The notes below the pieces were generated by a model that was not told the DNA's origin, ran no database searches, and was given only the letters and a program-made list of their open reading frames with translations. A stretch of 64,000 nt of DNA from Pyxidicoccus xibeiensis. Its GTDB lineage: Bacteria > Myxococcota > Myxococcia > Myxococcales > Myxococcaceae. The stretch spans positions 124,001 to 188,000 of the forward strand of contig NZ_JAJVKV010000010.1 of NCBI RefSeq assembly GCF_024198175.1, written 5' to 3'. The position numbers were made by a program, and so were the translations under genes. Below, piece by piece: positions 1 through 8,760 of the stretch; the first letter of the stretch is position 1; each line of letters starts with the position of its first letter.

Positions 1-1
1 C

Positions 2-859
2 ATCGGCCGGGCGGAGAACATCGCCTTCGTGAAGGTGCTGCGGCTGCCCGTCTCGCACGTGTCGCAGCTGGACTTCGACGACTACGACCTCTTCGGCCTG
101 GTGGACACGCAGCCCAGGGTGGGCAACCACTCGCTGCCGACGAAGCTGACGGCGCACCTCGTGGTGGACCACCACCCGCTGCGCGAGGAGAGCCTGGAGT
201 CCCCCTTCGCGGACGTGGGCGGTGACTTCGGCGCCACGTCCACCATGCTGGTGGAGTACCTGCGCGCCGCGCGGCTGGAGCCCTCCGTGGAGGTGGCCAC
301 CGCGCTCTTCTACGGCCTCAAGGCGGACACGCGCGACTTGGGCCGCGAGACGACGCAGACGGACGTGGACAGCTACCTGTGGCTGTTCCCGCGCATGGAC
401 AAGCAGCTGCTCGCGCAGATTGAGCACCCGGAGCTGCCGGCGCGGTACTTCCAGCTGTACCACACGGCCTTCGAGCGGGCGAAGGTGTACGGCACCGCCA
501 TCATCACCGACCTGGAGGAGGTCTACTCCCCGGACATGGTGGCGGAGGTGGCCGAGCGGCTGATGTTCCTCGAGGGGACGAAGTGGTCGCTCGCCTTCGG
601 CACCTACCGCAACCAGCTCTACATGAGCCTGCGGGTGAAGGACCGGCGGATGAACGCGGGCCGCCTCATCCGCGAAATCTTCGAGGACTACGGCGGCTCC
701 TCGGGCGGCCACGGCAGCATGGCGGGCGCGCGCCTGCCCCTGTCCGGCAAGGCGGCACAGCGCAAGGCGCTCAAGCGCGAGCTGGTGAACCGCTTCAAGG
801 AAGCCTTCGGCGTCGCGGGCGAGCGCCCGGTGTCGCTGCTGTGCGCGCAGGACACGTGA
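2..859 (+). CDS. DHH-family phosphoesterase (NrnA/RecJ-like), 5' end outside window
   Basis: The reading frame is open from the first bases of the window, so the N-terminus is missing; the GTG at 29 is probably internal. The motif VVDHHP is the DHH signature that binds the catalytic metals. Near the C-terminus, GGHGSMAGAR matches the glycine/histidine motif of the DHHA1 substrate-binding domain. Proteins with this pairing hydrolyse short oligoribonucleotides or phosphoadenosine phosphate (NrnA), or small phosphodiesters, in the cytoplasm. The order DHH then DHHA1 without a long insert favours the NrnA type over RecJ. The stop overlaps the start of the next gene as GTGA, so the two are probably translated together. 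Family is sure; the substrate is inferred. Confidence 0.88.
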   Translation: MGRAENIAFVKVLRLPVSHVSQLDFDDYDLFGLVDTQPRVGNHSLPTKLTAHLVVDHHPLREESLESPFADVGGDFGATSTMLVEYLRAARLEPSVEVATALFYGLKADTRDLGRETTQTDVDSYLWLFPRMDKQLLAQIEHPELPARYFQLYHTAFERAKVYGTAIITDLEEVYSPDMVAEVAERLMFLEGTKWSLAFGTYRNQLYMSLRVKDRRMNAGRLIREIFEDYGGSSGGHGSMAGARLPLSGKAAQRKALKRELVNRFKEAFGVAGERPVSLLCAQDT

Positions 860-2001
860 TCTACTGGGACTACAACGCCGCCGCCCCGGTGCGTTCGGAG
901 GTGGCGGCGCTGCTCTCCCGCGCCTTCGCCCACGGCGGCTTCGGCAATGCCTCCAGCGTGCACCAGGGCGGCCGCGACGCGCGGGCCCGCCTGGATGCGG
1001 CGCGGGCGAAGGTGGCCCGGGTGCTGGGCTGTGAGCCGAAGGAAGTGACGTTCACCGGCTCCGGAAGCGAGTCGGACGCGCTCGCGCTGGTGGGCGCGTG
1101 GCACGCGAGGCCGGTGCCCGCGCGGCGCCGCGTGGTGACGTCCTCGGTGGAGCACCCTGCCCTGCTGGGCGCGGTGGCGCAGCTGGAGCGCGAGGGCGCC
1201 ACCGTCGTGCGCGTGGCGCCGGGACCGGACGGGCGCGTGCGCGCGGAGGACGTGCTCGGCGCGCTCACGGACGACACGGCGCTGTGCTCGCTGATGTGGG
1301 CCAACAACGAGACGGGCGTGGTGCAGCCCGCGGCGGAGGTGGCCCGCGCGTGCCGGCAGCGCGGCGTGCTGTTCCACACGGACGCGGTGCAGGCAGCGGG
1401 CAAGGTGCCGCTGTCGCTGCGCGAGGTGGACGCGGACCTCCTGTCGCTGTCGGCGCACAAGTTCGGCGGCCCGCCGGGCGTGGGCGTGCTCGTCGTGCGC
1501 AAGGGCGTGGACGTGCGGGCGCTGACGCCGGGGCACCAGGAGGGCGGCCGCCGCGGGGGGACGCAGAACGTGCCCTACGCGGAGGCGCTGGCCCTGGCGC
1601 TGGAGCTGGCCTCGGCGGAGCTGGCCCCGGTGGCGGCCCGGCTGGGCGCGCTGCGCGATGGCTTCGAGCGCGAGGTGCTCTCGAGCCTCCCCGACGTGGA
1701 GGTGAACGGCGCCGGGGTGGCCCGCGTGCCCAACACCAGCAACCTGCGCTTCCACGGCGTGGAGGGCGAGTCGCTGCTCATCGCGCTGGACCTGGAGGGC
1801 ATCTGCGTGTCCACCGGGGCCGCCTGCGCGTCGGGGACGCTGACGCCGTCGCACGTGCTGCGGGCCATGGGACTCACCGCCCCCCAGGCGCGCGGCAGCC
1901 TGCGCTTCAGCCTGGGCCCCGGCACCTCCGAGGCGGAGGTGGAGCGCGTGCTCCAGGCGCTCCGCCAGCACGTGCCGAAGGTCCGCGCGCTCGCTGGCTA
2001 G
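856..2001 (+). CDS. Cysteine desulfurase (NifS/IscS family)
   Basis: A 381-residue PLP enzyme of fold type I that removes sulfur from cysteine as an enzyme persulfide for Fe-S clusters or thio-modification. Expected features are visible: H100 in SSVEHPAL stacks on the cofactor, ANNETG precedes the PLP-binding Asp region, K202 in SAHKFGG is the Schiff-base lysine, and C324 in GAACASG is the persulfide cysteine on the mobile loop. Length is normal for the family. The GTG start lies in a GTGA overlap with the DHH gene and begins IYWDYNAAAP, the standard N-terminus. No iscU or iscA lies downstream, so the sulfur acceptor is unknown. A role in tRNA thiolation or general Fe-S supply cannot be separated from sequence alone. 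Confidence 0.93.
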   Translation: MIYWDYNAAAPVRSEVAALLSRAFAHGGFGNASSVHQGGRDARARLDAARAKVARVLGCEPKEVTFTGSGSESDALALVGAWHARPVPARRRVVTSSVEHPALLGAVAQLEREGATVVRVAPGPDGRVRAEDVLGALTDDTALCSLMWANNETGVVQPAAEVARACRQRGVLFHTDAVQAAGKVPLSLREVDADLLSLSAHKFGGPPGVGVLVVRKGVDVRALTPGHQEGGRRGGTQNVPYAEALALALELASAELAPVAARLGALRDGFEREVLSSLPDVEVNGAGVARVPNTSNLRFHGVEGESLLIALDLEGICVSTGAACASGTLTPSHVLRAMGLTAPQARGSLRFSLGPGTSEAEVERVLQALRQHVPKVRALAG

Positions 2002-2074
2002 CTGGCCCCCACGAGGACGTGGGCCTCCAGCGGCGGCCCGGCTTCGCCGCGCGCTGGAGGCGTCCTGCCGACGT

Positions 2075-3691
2075 CTAGTTCCTGGGCAGTGACGGCACCG
2101 CCGGGGCCGGTGGCAGCCGCGGAAGCTTCCAGCCGTCGTTCGACGGAGGAGGAGTGCTCCACCCGCCTCCGCCTCCTGAGCCTCCACTGCCCGGCTCCTC
2201 GACCACCGGCTCCTCCTCCCCCTCGACGATGTCCTGGACCGTCCATGGGGAGCGGGAGGTGCTCACCAGCAGGAGGTGCCGCTCGTCGCCATCCTCGGCG
2301 AGCACGGCGAACACCCCCGCGCTGAGCAGGGGGCCCGGACCGACGAAGAACGTGCCGAGGAGCGCGTCCGGCTCCTCCGACAGCCGCAGGCCGAGCGTGA
2401 ACTCGACGGGAGGCAGCGCCAGCCCCTCGGGGTCGGTGGCCTGGGTGAAGGGCAGGTCCTCGGCGGCCGCCAGAGCGGGAAGCTCCTCTTCCGCGTCCAG
2501 GGGCCCCATGTCCACCGCGCGCAGGCCCGGCGCCGCGTGAATCAGCCGCATCCGGAGCCGATCCGGGTCCGCATCGAAGGCCTCCGCGAAGGACAGCAGC
2601 CGGTAACCGGGACTGCCTCCGCCCGGTGGCGGCACGGGCCCGGCGATGACGAGCAGGTACTGCTCACCCGCCTTCAGTCCGGAGGTGGGCTGGCTCACCA
2701 GCGCCGTGCCTCCGGGGCGGCTGCCGGTGGGCGTGCCGGCGAAGATGTCCACCGAGCGGGCCGCGGGGCTCACCTGGATGCGGTCCGACAGCGCGCCGAA
2801 CGCGAGCGAGTCCACCCGCTCCTTGCTGTCCAGGAAGATATCCACCTGCTCCAGGTCCGACACGGTGTTCAGCAGGTACACCACGGCGTCCTGGAGGACA
2901 CGGTCCAGGGAGCCCTCCTCATTCGCCGTGACGAGCGAGAACCCGGTGGGAAGCCGGGGCGCCACACCCAGCAGCCCCGTGACGACCACGAGCACCTCGC
3001 TGCCCGCGGGCTGGGGAGGAAGCGTGAAGGACGTCAGCGGAATGGCCGGGTCGTCGGTCGTCACCTGGATGCGAACGACCACGCCCGCCGGCACCTCCAG
3101 GCCGTCCTCCCCCGAGTCCTCGAAGCGGTCCAGTCCCGTGATGTCGGCCTCATCATCCCCGTCGACATCGAGCTCCAGCGTGGAGGCGTCCACGCCGCCG
3201 TGGAGCACGTGCACGCGCACCTTCCCGGGGGCCACGGTCTGCAGCGAGCCGGCCACGGGGATGACGCGCAGGGCCTTGTCGTGGGTGGTCTCCTCGTACA
3301 GCCCCGTGGCCACCAGGCTGGTGGCAGCGGCCATGGGAAGCGACAGGGACTGGCTGCTGAAGAGCGGCGCCGACCTCGCGTTGCCTTGCGCGGTCCGGAA
3401 GTGCAGCACGTGGTCCCTGCCGGGAATGGACGCGTATTCGGTGGCGTCCCCGTAGCTCACATCGGAGAAGAGCGGCGAGGTCTCGTCGTCTACATAGATG
3501 TCCACCGTCGGCAGGTCCGGCGAGGCATGGAGGACGCGCACGACGGACAGCCCCATGCCCGGGGCCTCCAGGGGCGGCGCGCCCGAGGGCAGGCCCGTGC
3601 CAGCACCCTCGTCGTCGCAGCTCGTCGCGGCGGCGCACGCGACAGCAAGCGACAACAGCAGCGTGGAGATGCTCCGTTTTCTCTGACTCAT
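2075..3691 (-). CDS. Exported DUF4397-like repeat protein, probable lipoprotein
   Basis: A 538-residue protein starting at an ATG preceded by GGGAGG. The N-terminus has basic residues, a hydrophobic stretch and cysteines at 19 and 25 followed by DDEG, so it is probably a lipoprotein, although the lipobox is not canonical. The body holds about four repeats that open with VRVLHASPDLPTVDIYVD-like strings (LLNTVSDLEQVDIFLD, RLIHAAPGLRAVDM). This pattern is typical of the DUF4397 beta-sandwich domain found in bacterial surface proteins of unknown role. A glycine- and proline-rich tail closes the protein. It is transcribed divergently from the beta-helix lipoprotein gene. No enzyme motif is visible; an envelope structural or binding role is a guess. 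Confidence 0.8.
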   Translation of the reverse strand: MSQRKRSISTLLLSLAVACAAATSCDDEGAGTGLPSGAPPLEAPGMGLSVVRVLHASPDLPTVDIYVDDETSPLFSDVSYGDATEYASIPGRDHVLHFRTAQGNARSAPLFSSQSLSLPMAAATSLVATGLYEETTHDKALRVIPVAGSLQTVAPGKVRVHVLHGGVDASTLELDVDGDDEADITGLDRFEDSGEDGLEVPAGVVVRIQVTTDDPAIPLTSFTLPPQPAGSEVLVVVTGLLGVAPRLPTGFSLVTANEEGSLDRVLQDAVVYLLNTVSDLEQVDIFLDSKERVDSLAFGALSDRIQVSPAARSVDIFAGTPTGSRPGGTALVSQPTSGLKAGEQYLLVIAGPVPPPGGGSPGYRLLSFAEAFDADPDRLRMRLIHAAPGLRAVDMGPLDAEEELPALAAAEDLPFTQATDPEGLALPPVEFTLGLRLSEEPDALLGTFFVGPGPLLSAGVFAVLAEDGDERHLLLVSTSRSPWTVQDIVEGEEEPVVEEPGSGGSGGGGGWSTPPPSNDGWKLPRLPPAPAVPSLPRN

Positions 3692-3799
3692 CGCTCTGCC
3701 TCCCTTTGCGGGCGTGCCATCCATCTGCGGCGTGCGGCGGCCCCGCGTGACGGAGGTGGCGACGTGGCGGGGCAGAGGGAAGCAGCCGGCTCTCCTGGC

Positions 3800-3841
3800 G
3801 GGACACCCCCTGGGAAGCGGGACACTGTCGCGCAGTGTCCC
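3800..3841. promoter_or_regulatory. Inverted repeat and direct repeat GGGACAC in a divergent intergenic region
   Basis: The 347-bp gap between the two divergent lipoprotein genes contains a perfect 9-bp inverted repeat, GGGACACTG then TCGCG then CAGTGTCCC. A further direct copy of GGGACAC lies 19 bp before it. The centre position between two divergent starts suits an operator, but an RNA hairpin in the beta-helix leader is equally possible. Nothing else in the gap was recognised; no convincing sigma-70 or sigma-54 promoter was seen. Confidence 0.4.
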
Positions 3842-4038
3842 CTCATCCCGGTGCGGGGGTGGAGGGCGGCCCGGCGGGCCGTACTGCAGTGGGCGTTGCC
3901 CCCGGCCCGCGGTGAGGCGGGGCCTGGCGCTCGCGACTCCGCCACCCGCCTCCCTGCATGGCGGGCACTTGATGATGGCAGCCCGGGTGGCGAGCTTCGC
4001 GGATGCGGCCGGTCGCCGCGATGCAAAGGGGGGAAGTG

Positions 4039-5583
4039 ATGTCGAAGCCTCTGCGAGGAGTGGAGTTCTTCCGGGTGCCCTGCGCGGCACTCCTCTGTGG
4101 GCTCGTGCTCGCATGCGGCCCCGAGCCGTCCCAGAACGAGGGAATGTCCCCCGACGGGCAGGACCCGGTGGTGCGCGACGACACACCGGAGCAGGGACAC
4201 CCGGACGAGCAGGTCTTCGAGAACGAAGTGGAAGAGGAAGAAGAGCTGGCCATCGGGCCCTCCCGGGGCAACCCTCGCGGCGCCGAGCTCCTCTTCCGAG
4301 ACCGCTGCCCCACCCCGGAGGAGGCCACGGGCAAGACGCTGTACGTCGGCAAGCCGGCCAGGGGCGCCCGCAAGGCGGCCCGAGGCTCCCAGGGCAACCC
4401 CTACTCCACCATCAGCGCCGCGGTGAAGGCGGCCCGGCCGGGCAACGTCATCCAGGTCCTCCAGGGCACCTATGAGGAGCGCGTCGTCCTCAGCGGCAAG
4501 GACGTCCGCGCGGGCACCCGGGAAGAACCCATCGTCCTGCGAGGGGCGCCGAAGAACCAGACGAAGCTCCTCATGCCCGCGGAGGATGAGGGCAACCTGC
4601 TGGTCGTGGCGAAGCCGTACTGGGTCGTCCAGGACGTCGAGCTGGACGTCGACGGCAAGCCGTACGTCGCGGCGCTCTTCGAGTCGAACACGGACTGCTC
4701 GCAGCTCCTCGACTCCAAGGTCCACTCAGGCAGCGCGGGCGGGGGCGTCATCCTCGACCAGGCGAAGTACGTCCTCATCGGCCACAACGAGATTCACGAC
4801 TTCTCCAAGCAGGACGAGGACTCCCACGGCGTGCTGGTGAAGGACGGCTCGGAGCTCGTCTTCATCATCGACAACGACATCCACGGCAACTCGGGCGACG
4901 CGGTGCAGTGCCACGCGAACGGGAGCCGGCCCCACGGCGTCTTCATCGAGCGCAACCGGCTGCATGACAGCGGTGAGAACGGGGTCGACATCAAGAGCTG
5001 CGACCACGTCTACATCCGGGGGAACGCCATCTACGACTTCCCCGCGGACAAGAGCTTCCCCTGGCAGAAGGGCACCTCCGCCGCGGAGGCGGTGGTCATC
5101 CACCAGGACGCGAACAACATCCACGCCGTGAACAACCGCATCGCCAGGGCGGGCCGAGGCATCTCCGTCGGAGGGACTTCGCAGAAGGACCATCCCCGGA
5201 ACGTGGTGCTGAAGGGCAACCACATCAGCGACATCCGGGACGACCCCGTCATGAACGGCCAGGGCATCCGCATCGTGAAGGGCACCGACCTGAGCATCCT
5301 CGGCAACACGCTCGAGAAGGTGGCGGATGTCGGCCTCTACCTGGGGGCGGACTACCTCGCGGTCTCCGGGCTCGTGGTGAAGGGCAACGTCCTGCGCCGC
5401 ATGGACCGGTTCGTCAAGCTGGGCGCGCGCGGGGACATCTCCGGGCTCGAGCTGGACGACAACCGCTACCACGGGGTGGGCCGGTTCGACGCCACGGGAG
5501 GGCCCCAGACGGACGACTTCGCGAAGTGGCAGCGCGCGCTGCGCGGGTTCGGCCTGGAGCAGGGCTCGCGGCGGCTGCCGTGA
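4039..5583 (+). CDS. Right-handed parallel beta-helix lipoprotein
   Basis: A 514-residue protein with a signal peptide ending in LVLAC, so lipidation is expected at C26. The chosen ATG follows a GGGGGGAAG tract; two upstream ATGs in frame lack a ribosome site. An acidic linker (EVEEEEEL) leads into a beta-helix domain that begins with YVGKPARG and the motif NPYSTISAAVKAARPGNVIQV, usual at the start of pectate-lyase-like folds. Coils follow with repeated N-x-I and H-N-x-I strings (GHNEIHDFS, IDNDIHGNSGDAVQC, IERNRLHDSGENGVDIKS). These resemble the NosD/PbH1 family, which covers polysaccharide lyases and surface proteins. No catalytic lyase residues could be assigned. Probably an outer-membrane polysaccharide-binding or -cleaving protein. 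Confidence 0.85.
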   Translation: MSKPLRGVEFFRVPCAALLCGLVLACGPEPSQNEGMSPDGQDPVVRDDTPEQGHPDEQVFENEVEEEEELAIGPSRGNPRGAELLFRDRCPTPEEATGKTLYVGKPARGARKAARGSQGNPYSTISAAVKAARPGNVIQVLQGTYEERVVLSGKDVRAGTREEPIVLRGAPKNQTKLLMPAEDEGNLLVVAKPYWVVQDVELDVDGKPYVAALFESNTDCSQLLDSKVHSGSAGGGVILDQAKYVLIGHNEIHDFSKQDEDSHGVLVKDGSELVFIIDNDIHGNSGDAVQCHANGSRPHGVFIERNRLHDSGENGVDIKSCDHVYIRGNAIYDFPADKSFPWQKGTSAAEAVVIHQDANNIHAVNNRIARAGRGISVGGTSQKDHPRNVVLKGNHISDIRDDPVMNGQGIRIVKGTDLSILGNTLEKVADVGLYLGADYLAVSGLVVKGNVLRRMDRFVKLGARGDISGLELDDNRYHGVGRFDATGGPQTDDFAKWQRALRGFGLEQGSRRLP

Positions 5584-5593
5584 GGAAGGGTGC

Positions 5594-5626
5594 CGCGGAC
5601 GCACGCTCATGAGGCGTGCGTCCGCG
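5594..5626. terminator. Strong hairpin between convergent genes
   Basis: A perfect 13-bp stem (left arm CGCGGACGCACGC) with a 7-nt loop fills the 44-bp gap between the convergent beta-helix and kinase genes. It lacks a T-tract on either strand. It is best read as a bidirectional transcription-stop or RNA 3'-end structure rather than a textbook intrinsic terminator. Confidence 0.6.
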
Positions 5627-5627
5627 C

Positions 5628-6710
5628 TCAGCGCCGCAGCGGCAGCCGGAGGTAGAACGTGGAGCCCTCGCCCAGCGAGGAGCGCACCGACAGCGAGCCG
5701 CCGTGCAGCTTCGTCAGCGCCGAGGCGATGAACAGCCCCAGGCCGTGCCCCCGGCTCGGGTCGTCATCCGCCCTGCGGAAGCGGTCGAAGATGCTGGGCA
5801 GCTGCGACGCGGAGATGCCCACGCCCCAGTCCCTCACGTGGATGACGGCCTGCCCCGGGCTGGGTGACACGCCCAGCTCCACCCGCCGCCGCTCGCCGCA
5901 GTACTTCACCGCGTTGGAGAGCAGGTTGTTGAGCACCTGCCGCAGCCGCTCGGCGTCGAACGGCACCATCAGCGGCTCGTGGGCGCCCGTCAGCATGAAC
6001 TCCATGTGCGGCTCCAGCTCGCGCCACTCCTGGACCAGCTCCCGCAGGAACGGGATGAGGTCGCAGTAGGCGGTCCGCAGCTCCACCCTCCCCTCGGACA
6101 GGCGGCCCGCGTCGAGGATGGAGGTGATGAGCCCGTTCATCCGGTCCAGCTGGCGGAGCACCGCCTCGGCGGACCGGCACTCGTCCTCCGCGCCCCGGTG
6201 CGCCACCTTGCGCAGCAGGACCTGCGCGTTGAGCCGCGCCGAGCTCAGCGGCGTCTTCAGCTCGTGGGCCACCCAGTGGAGCACCTCCTCGCGCATCGCG
6301 CCGACCGAGGACCTCAGGTTGCTCACCGCGCGGCTTCCGCGGTCCTGCTCGGGCGCGGGCGGGCGCGACTGGAGCGCCGTGGAGATGGCCTCCTCGAAGA
6401 CGGACAGGTCCACGGGCTTGGGCAGGAAGGTGTTCGCCTCCTCCCGTCCCGCGGGCCGCGCCGCGCTCAGCAGCACGAAGGGGACGGCCGCCAGGTGCGG
6501 CTCGGCGCGCAGCGCCCGCAGCAGCTCCACGCCCGTGCGCCGCGGCATCATGTGGTCGCTGACCACCAGGTCCGGCGGCTCGGTGCGCGCCAGCGTCAGC
6601 GCCTCCTCGCCGTTGTGCGCCCGCACGGCGCGGTGTCCGAGCGCCTCCACCACCTCGGCGAAGACCTCGAGCAGCGCCTCCTCGTCCTCCGCGATGAGAA
6701 CGAGGCTCAT
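5628..6710 (-). CDS. Hybrid response regulator/histidine kinase
   Basis: A 360-residue soluble protein. Residues 1-115 form a receiver domain with the acidic pair at E8-D9-E10, phospho-acceptor D52 in VVSDHMMP, and K98 in the LPKPVD loop. A kinase core follows with H149 in the H-box VAHELKTPLS, an N-box containing LNNLLSNAVKY, G1 as RDWGVGI and G2 as GHGLGLF, so both halves look active. The receiver-first order means an upstream kinase can phosphorylate it before it signals on. It has no membrane or sensor segment. The start overlaps the KaiC-like stop as ATGA, so the two proteins are made together and are likely functional partners. Output target unknown. Confidence 0.92.
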   Translation of the reverse strand: MSLVLIAEDEEALLEVFAEVVEALGHRAVRAHNGEEALTLARTEPPDLVVSDHMMPRRTGVELLRALRAEPHLAAVPFVLLSAARPAGREEANTFLPKPVDLSVFEEAISTALQSRPPAPEQDRGSRAVSNLRSSVGAMREEVLHWVAHELKTPLSSARLNAQVLLRKVAHRGAEDECRSAEAVLRQLDRMNGLITSILDAGRLSEGRVELRTAYCDLIPFLRELVQEWRELEPHMEFMLTGAHEPLMVPFDAERLRQVLNNLLSNAVKYCGERRRVELGVSPSPGQAVIHVRDWGVGISASQLPSIFDRFRRADDDPSRGHGLGLFIASALTKLHGGSLSVRSSLGEGSTFYLRLPLRR

Positions 6711-8233
6711 TCCACCGTCCCGCCCTGGGTGCGGCCCGGATGCCCGGCGGCGGACACCGCGCTCTGCATCACGGCGCCGACGGACGAGCCAATCGGCCGG
6801 GCCTGGCCCGTCAAGAGCCCCTCGGCGGAGCGCACCGGTGAGAGCACCTTCATGCCCGAGTCGGCAATCTCGAACTCCCGCAGTTCGTTGTCGTACTTGC
6901 TGTCACGCATCTTGAGCACCGAAAGGATGCGGTGGATGCGCCCGCGCAGCTCCACGTGGCGCAGCAGCAGCAGGTTCTCTCCCAGGATGGCGATGGGCGC
7001 GTCGCTGAAGTCCAGCTCGGTGCCCGCCAGCTTCGGCACCTCGCGCGTGAAGAGGGACGTCACGCCCGCCAGGCGCAGGCGCAGGGCGAGCGCGGCCAGG
7101 AAGGTGCGCCGCCGGTCCGAGTCGCTGATGGACTCCTCCAGCGCGGTGAGGCCGTCGATGACCAGCCGAGTCACCCCCAGCCGCGCCACCGTCTCGAGGA
7201 TGCCGTCCACGACGAGGTCCGCCTCCGCCTCCCCGGGCGGCACGAACTGGTAGGTGATGAGGCCGTTCTGCACGTGGGGCGTCATGTCCAGCCCGATGCG
7301 CCGCGCCCGGTTCATGAGGGACGCCGGCGAGTCGAAGAAGGAGACGAAGAGCGAGCGCTCCGAGTGGCGCGCCCCCTCCACCGCGAAGTGCGCGGCGAGC
7401 AGCGTCTTCCCGATGCCCATGCCGCCGGCAATCATGGTGGTGCTGTGCACGGGCAGGCCGCCCCCCATCAGCACGTCCAGTTCCGGCAGCCCGAAGCTGG
7501 CGCGGCGCTCCGGCGGCGCCTCGTCCGTCAGCTCCAGCGGCCGTGCCTCCAGCCGGGGGATGAACCTCACCCCCTCCTCGTCGATGCGCATCAGGTGCTC
7601 GCCGGACAGGTGCGGCCGGCCGCGCAGCTTCACCACCTCCACGCGGCGCATGCGGCGCCCCCCGCGCTTGTTGACGGACAGCGAGACGATGCCGTCCACG
7701 GTGGTGGCCTCCGGGAGCGCGAGCAGCTTCTCCAGGGGGTACTCCGTGGTGAACATGCCGACGCAGTCCGCCGCCGCCAGGCCGATGCCCAGCTCATAGA
7801 GGAACTCGCGCAGCCTCGCCTCGTCCTGCCAGAGGTCCCGGATGGCGCGAAGCCCGTCGATGAAGAGCAGCTTCGCGCCCCGCTTGCGGACCGTCTGCAC
7901 GAGCAGGTCGCGCGTCTCCCGGGCCCCCTGCTTCAGGGTGGAGTAGGCGCTCATCACGAAGAGCCGCTCGTCGAGCAGCTCCCCCTGGAAGAAGGAGAAG
8001 CCGGCCAGCTCCCCCATCAGCTTGTCGTGAGGTTCCGAGGTGACGGTGGCCACCACCACCGGCAGTCCCCGCGCCGCCGCGAGGAAGGCTACCTGGCTGC
8101 ACAGGACGGTCTTCCCGCAGCCAGGGTCTCCCGTCACGATGACGGCCTGGCGTCTGGGGATGCCACCGCCCAGGAGCATGTCGAAGCTGGGGATGCCCGT
8201 TTCGAAGAGCGACCCCATCCGGCTGCTATCCAT
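6707..8233 (-). CDS. KaiC-like protein with two RecA-type ATPase domains
   Basis: A 508-residue protein with two KaiC domains. Walker A motifs are GDPGCGKT (35-42) and GGMGIGKT (270-277), and Walker B-like strings are KLLFIDGL and RLVIDGL. In cyanobacterial KaiC each domain has a Glu-Glu catalytic pair after the first strand; here the first domain shows TSEPHD with a single Glu (E67) and the second shows SFFDSP with none, so hydrolysis in the second domain may be weak or lost. KaiC-like proteins outside cyanobacteria act as ATP-dependent signalling platforms, often with histidine kinases, as here by the 4-base overlap. No kaiA or kaiB is nearby, so a clock role is not implied. The ribosome site is weak; an ATG six codons in is an alternative start. 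Confidence 0.9.
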   Translation of the reverse strand: MDSSRMGSLFETGIPSFDMLLGGGIPRRQAVIVTGDPGCGKTVLCSQVAFLAAARGLPVVVATVTSEPHDKLMGELAGFSFFQGELLDERLFVMSAYSTLKQGARETRDLLVQTVRKRGAKLLFIDGLRAIRDLWQDEARLREFLYELGIGLAAADCVGMFTTEYPLEKLLALPEATTVDGIVSLSVNKRGGRRMRRVEVVKLRGRPHLSGEHLMRIDEEGVRFIPRLEARPLELTDEAPPERRASFGLPELDVLMGGGLPVHSTTMIAGGMGIGKTLLAAHFAVEGARHSERSLFVSFFDSPASLMNRARRIGLDMTPHVQNGLITYQFVPPGEAEADLVVDGILETVARLGVTRLVIDGLTALEESISDSDRRRTFLAALALRLRLAGVTSLFTREVPKLAGTELDFSDAPIAILGENLLLLRHVELRGRIHRILSVLKMRDSKYDNELREFEIADSGMKVLSPVRSAEGLLTGQARPIGSSVGAVMQSAVSAAGHPGRTQGGTVE

Positions 8234-8453
8234 TCAGTTCTGTGTCCATCGAGCGGCGAAAGGCCACGCGCGGGGCTCTGCCACTCGCAAGAGGACGCGC
8301 AAAAACACAGGGGCGCGGAATGCCGCAGGCCCTGCCCGGGAGTTAACAAGCCGAGGGAGGGACGCCAAGCGCGCCTCCCCCATTCTCTGCCCCCGGGGGC
8401 TGCTGGATGCTCGATGCCCGACAGTCAGGCCAGGGCCTGGAGGGCTCGGGCGC

Positions 8454-8633
8454 CTACCACTTCTGCTCGGGCAGGGATTTCTCGCGCACCTGCTCATCGG
8501 GCTGGCCGTAGCCGGGCATGCCGTCCTCTCGCACCTCGTCGGCCTTGGAGGGCGCCCGGGGCGTCTCCTCGTCCTGCGTCCCGCGCTCGGGCGCGTCCTG
8601 CTCCGACTGTGGCTGCTTGGGCTCGGTGGCCAT
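8454..8633 (-). CDS. Small hydrophilic protein of unknown function
   Basis: A 59-residue protein beginning MATEPKQPQ with a strong GGGGAGGAGAG ribosome site upstream, which is the main reason to believe it. Composition is dominated by Glu, Gln, Pro, Asp and Lys, without hydrophobic core or cysteine, so it is probably disordered. A GYGQPDEQ string lies near the C-terminus. It sits alone between the KaiC operon and the Ser/Thr kinase gene on the same strand. No function is suggested by sequence. It may be a stress- or storage-type small protein, but that is speculation. Confidence 0.6.
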   Translation of the reverse strand: MATEPKQPQSEQDAPERGTQDEETPRAPSKADEVREDGMPGYGQPDEQVREKSLPEQKW

Positions 8634-8760
8634 CGCTCTCCTCCCCTCGCGCGTCACGCGCGAGAGGAAATGTCGTCATCCGCACGCCTGGCGGAAGGGG
8701 CCGGCACCCCGGCACCGGGCAGGCGGGCGAGGCGCCGCCTCCCTTTCCGGAGTCGAAGCC

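Noticed and set aside
2276-4039. 587-codon frame opposite the DUF4397-like gene
   Set aside because: Arg/His/Gln-rich antisense frame; the minus-strand gene has a signal sequence, repeats and a ribosome site.
6707-8233. Circadian clock gene kaiC
   Set aside because: No kaiA or kaiB nearby, and the catalytic Glu pair is not kept; general KaiC-like signalling fits better.
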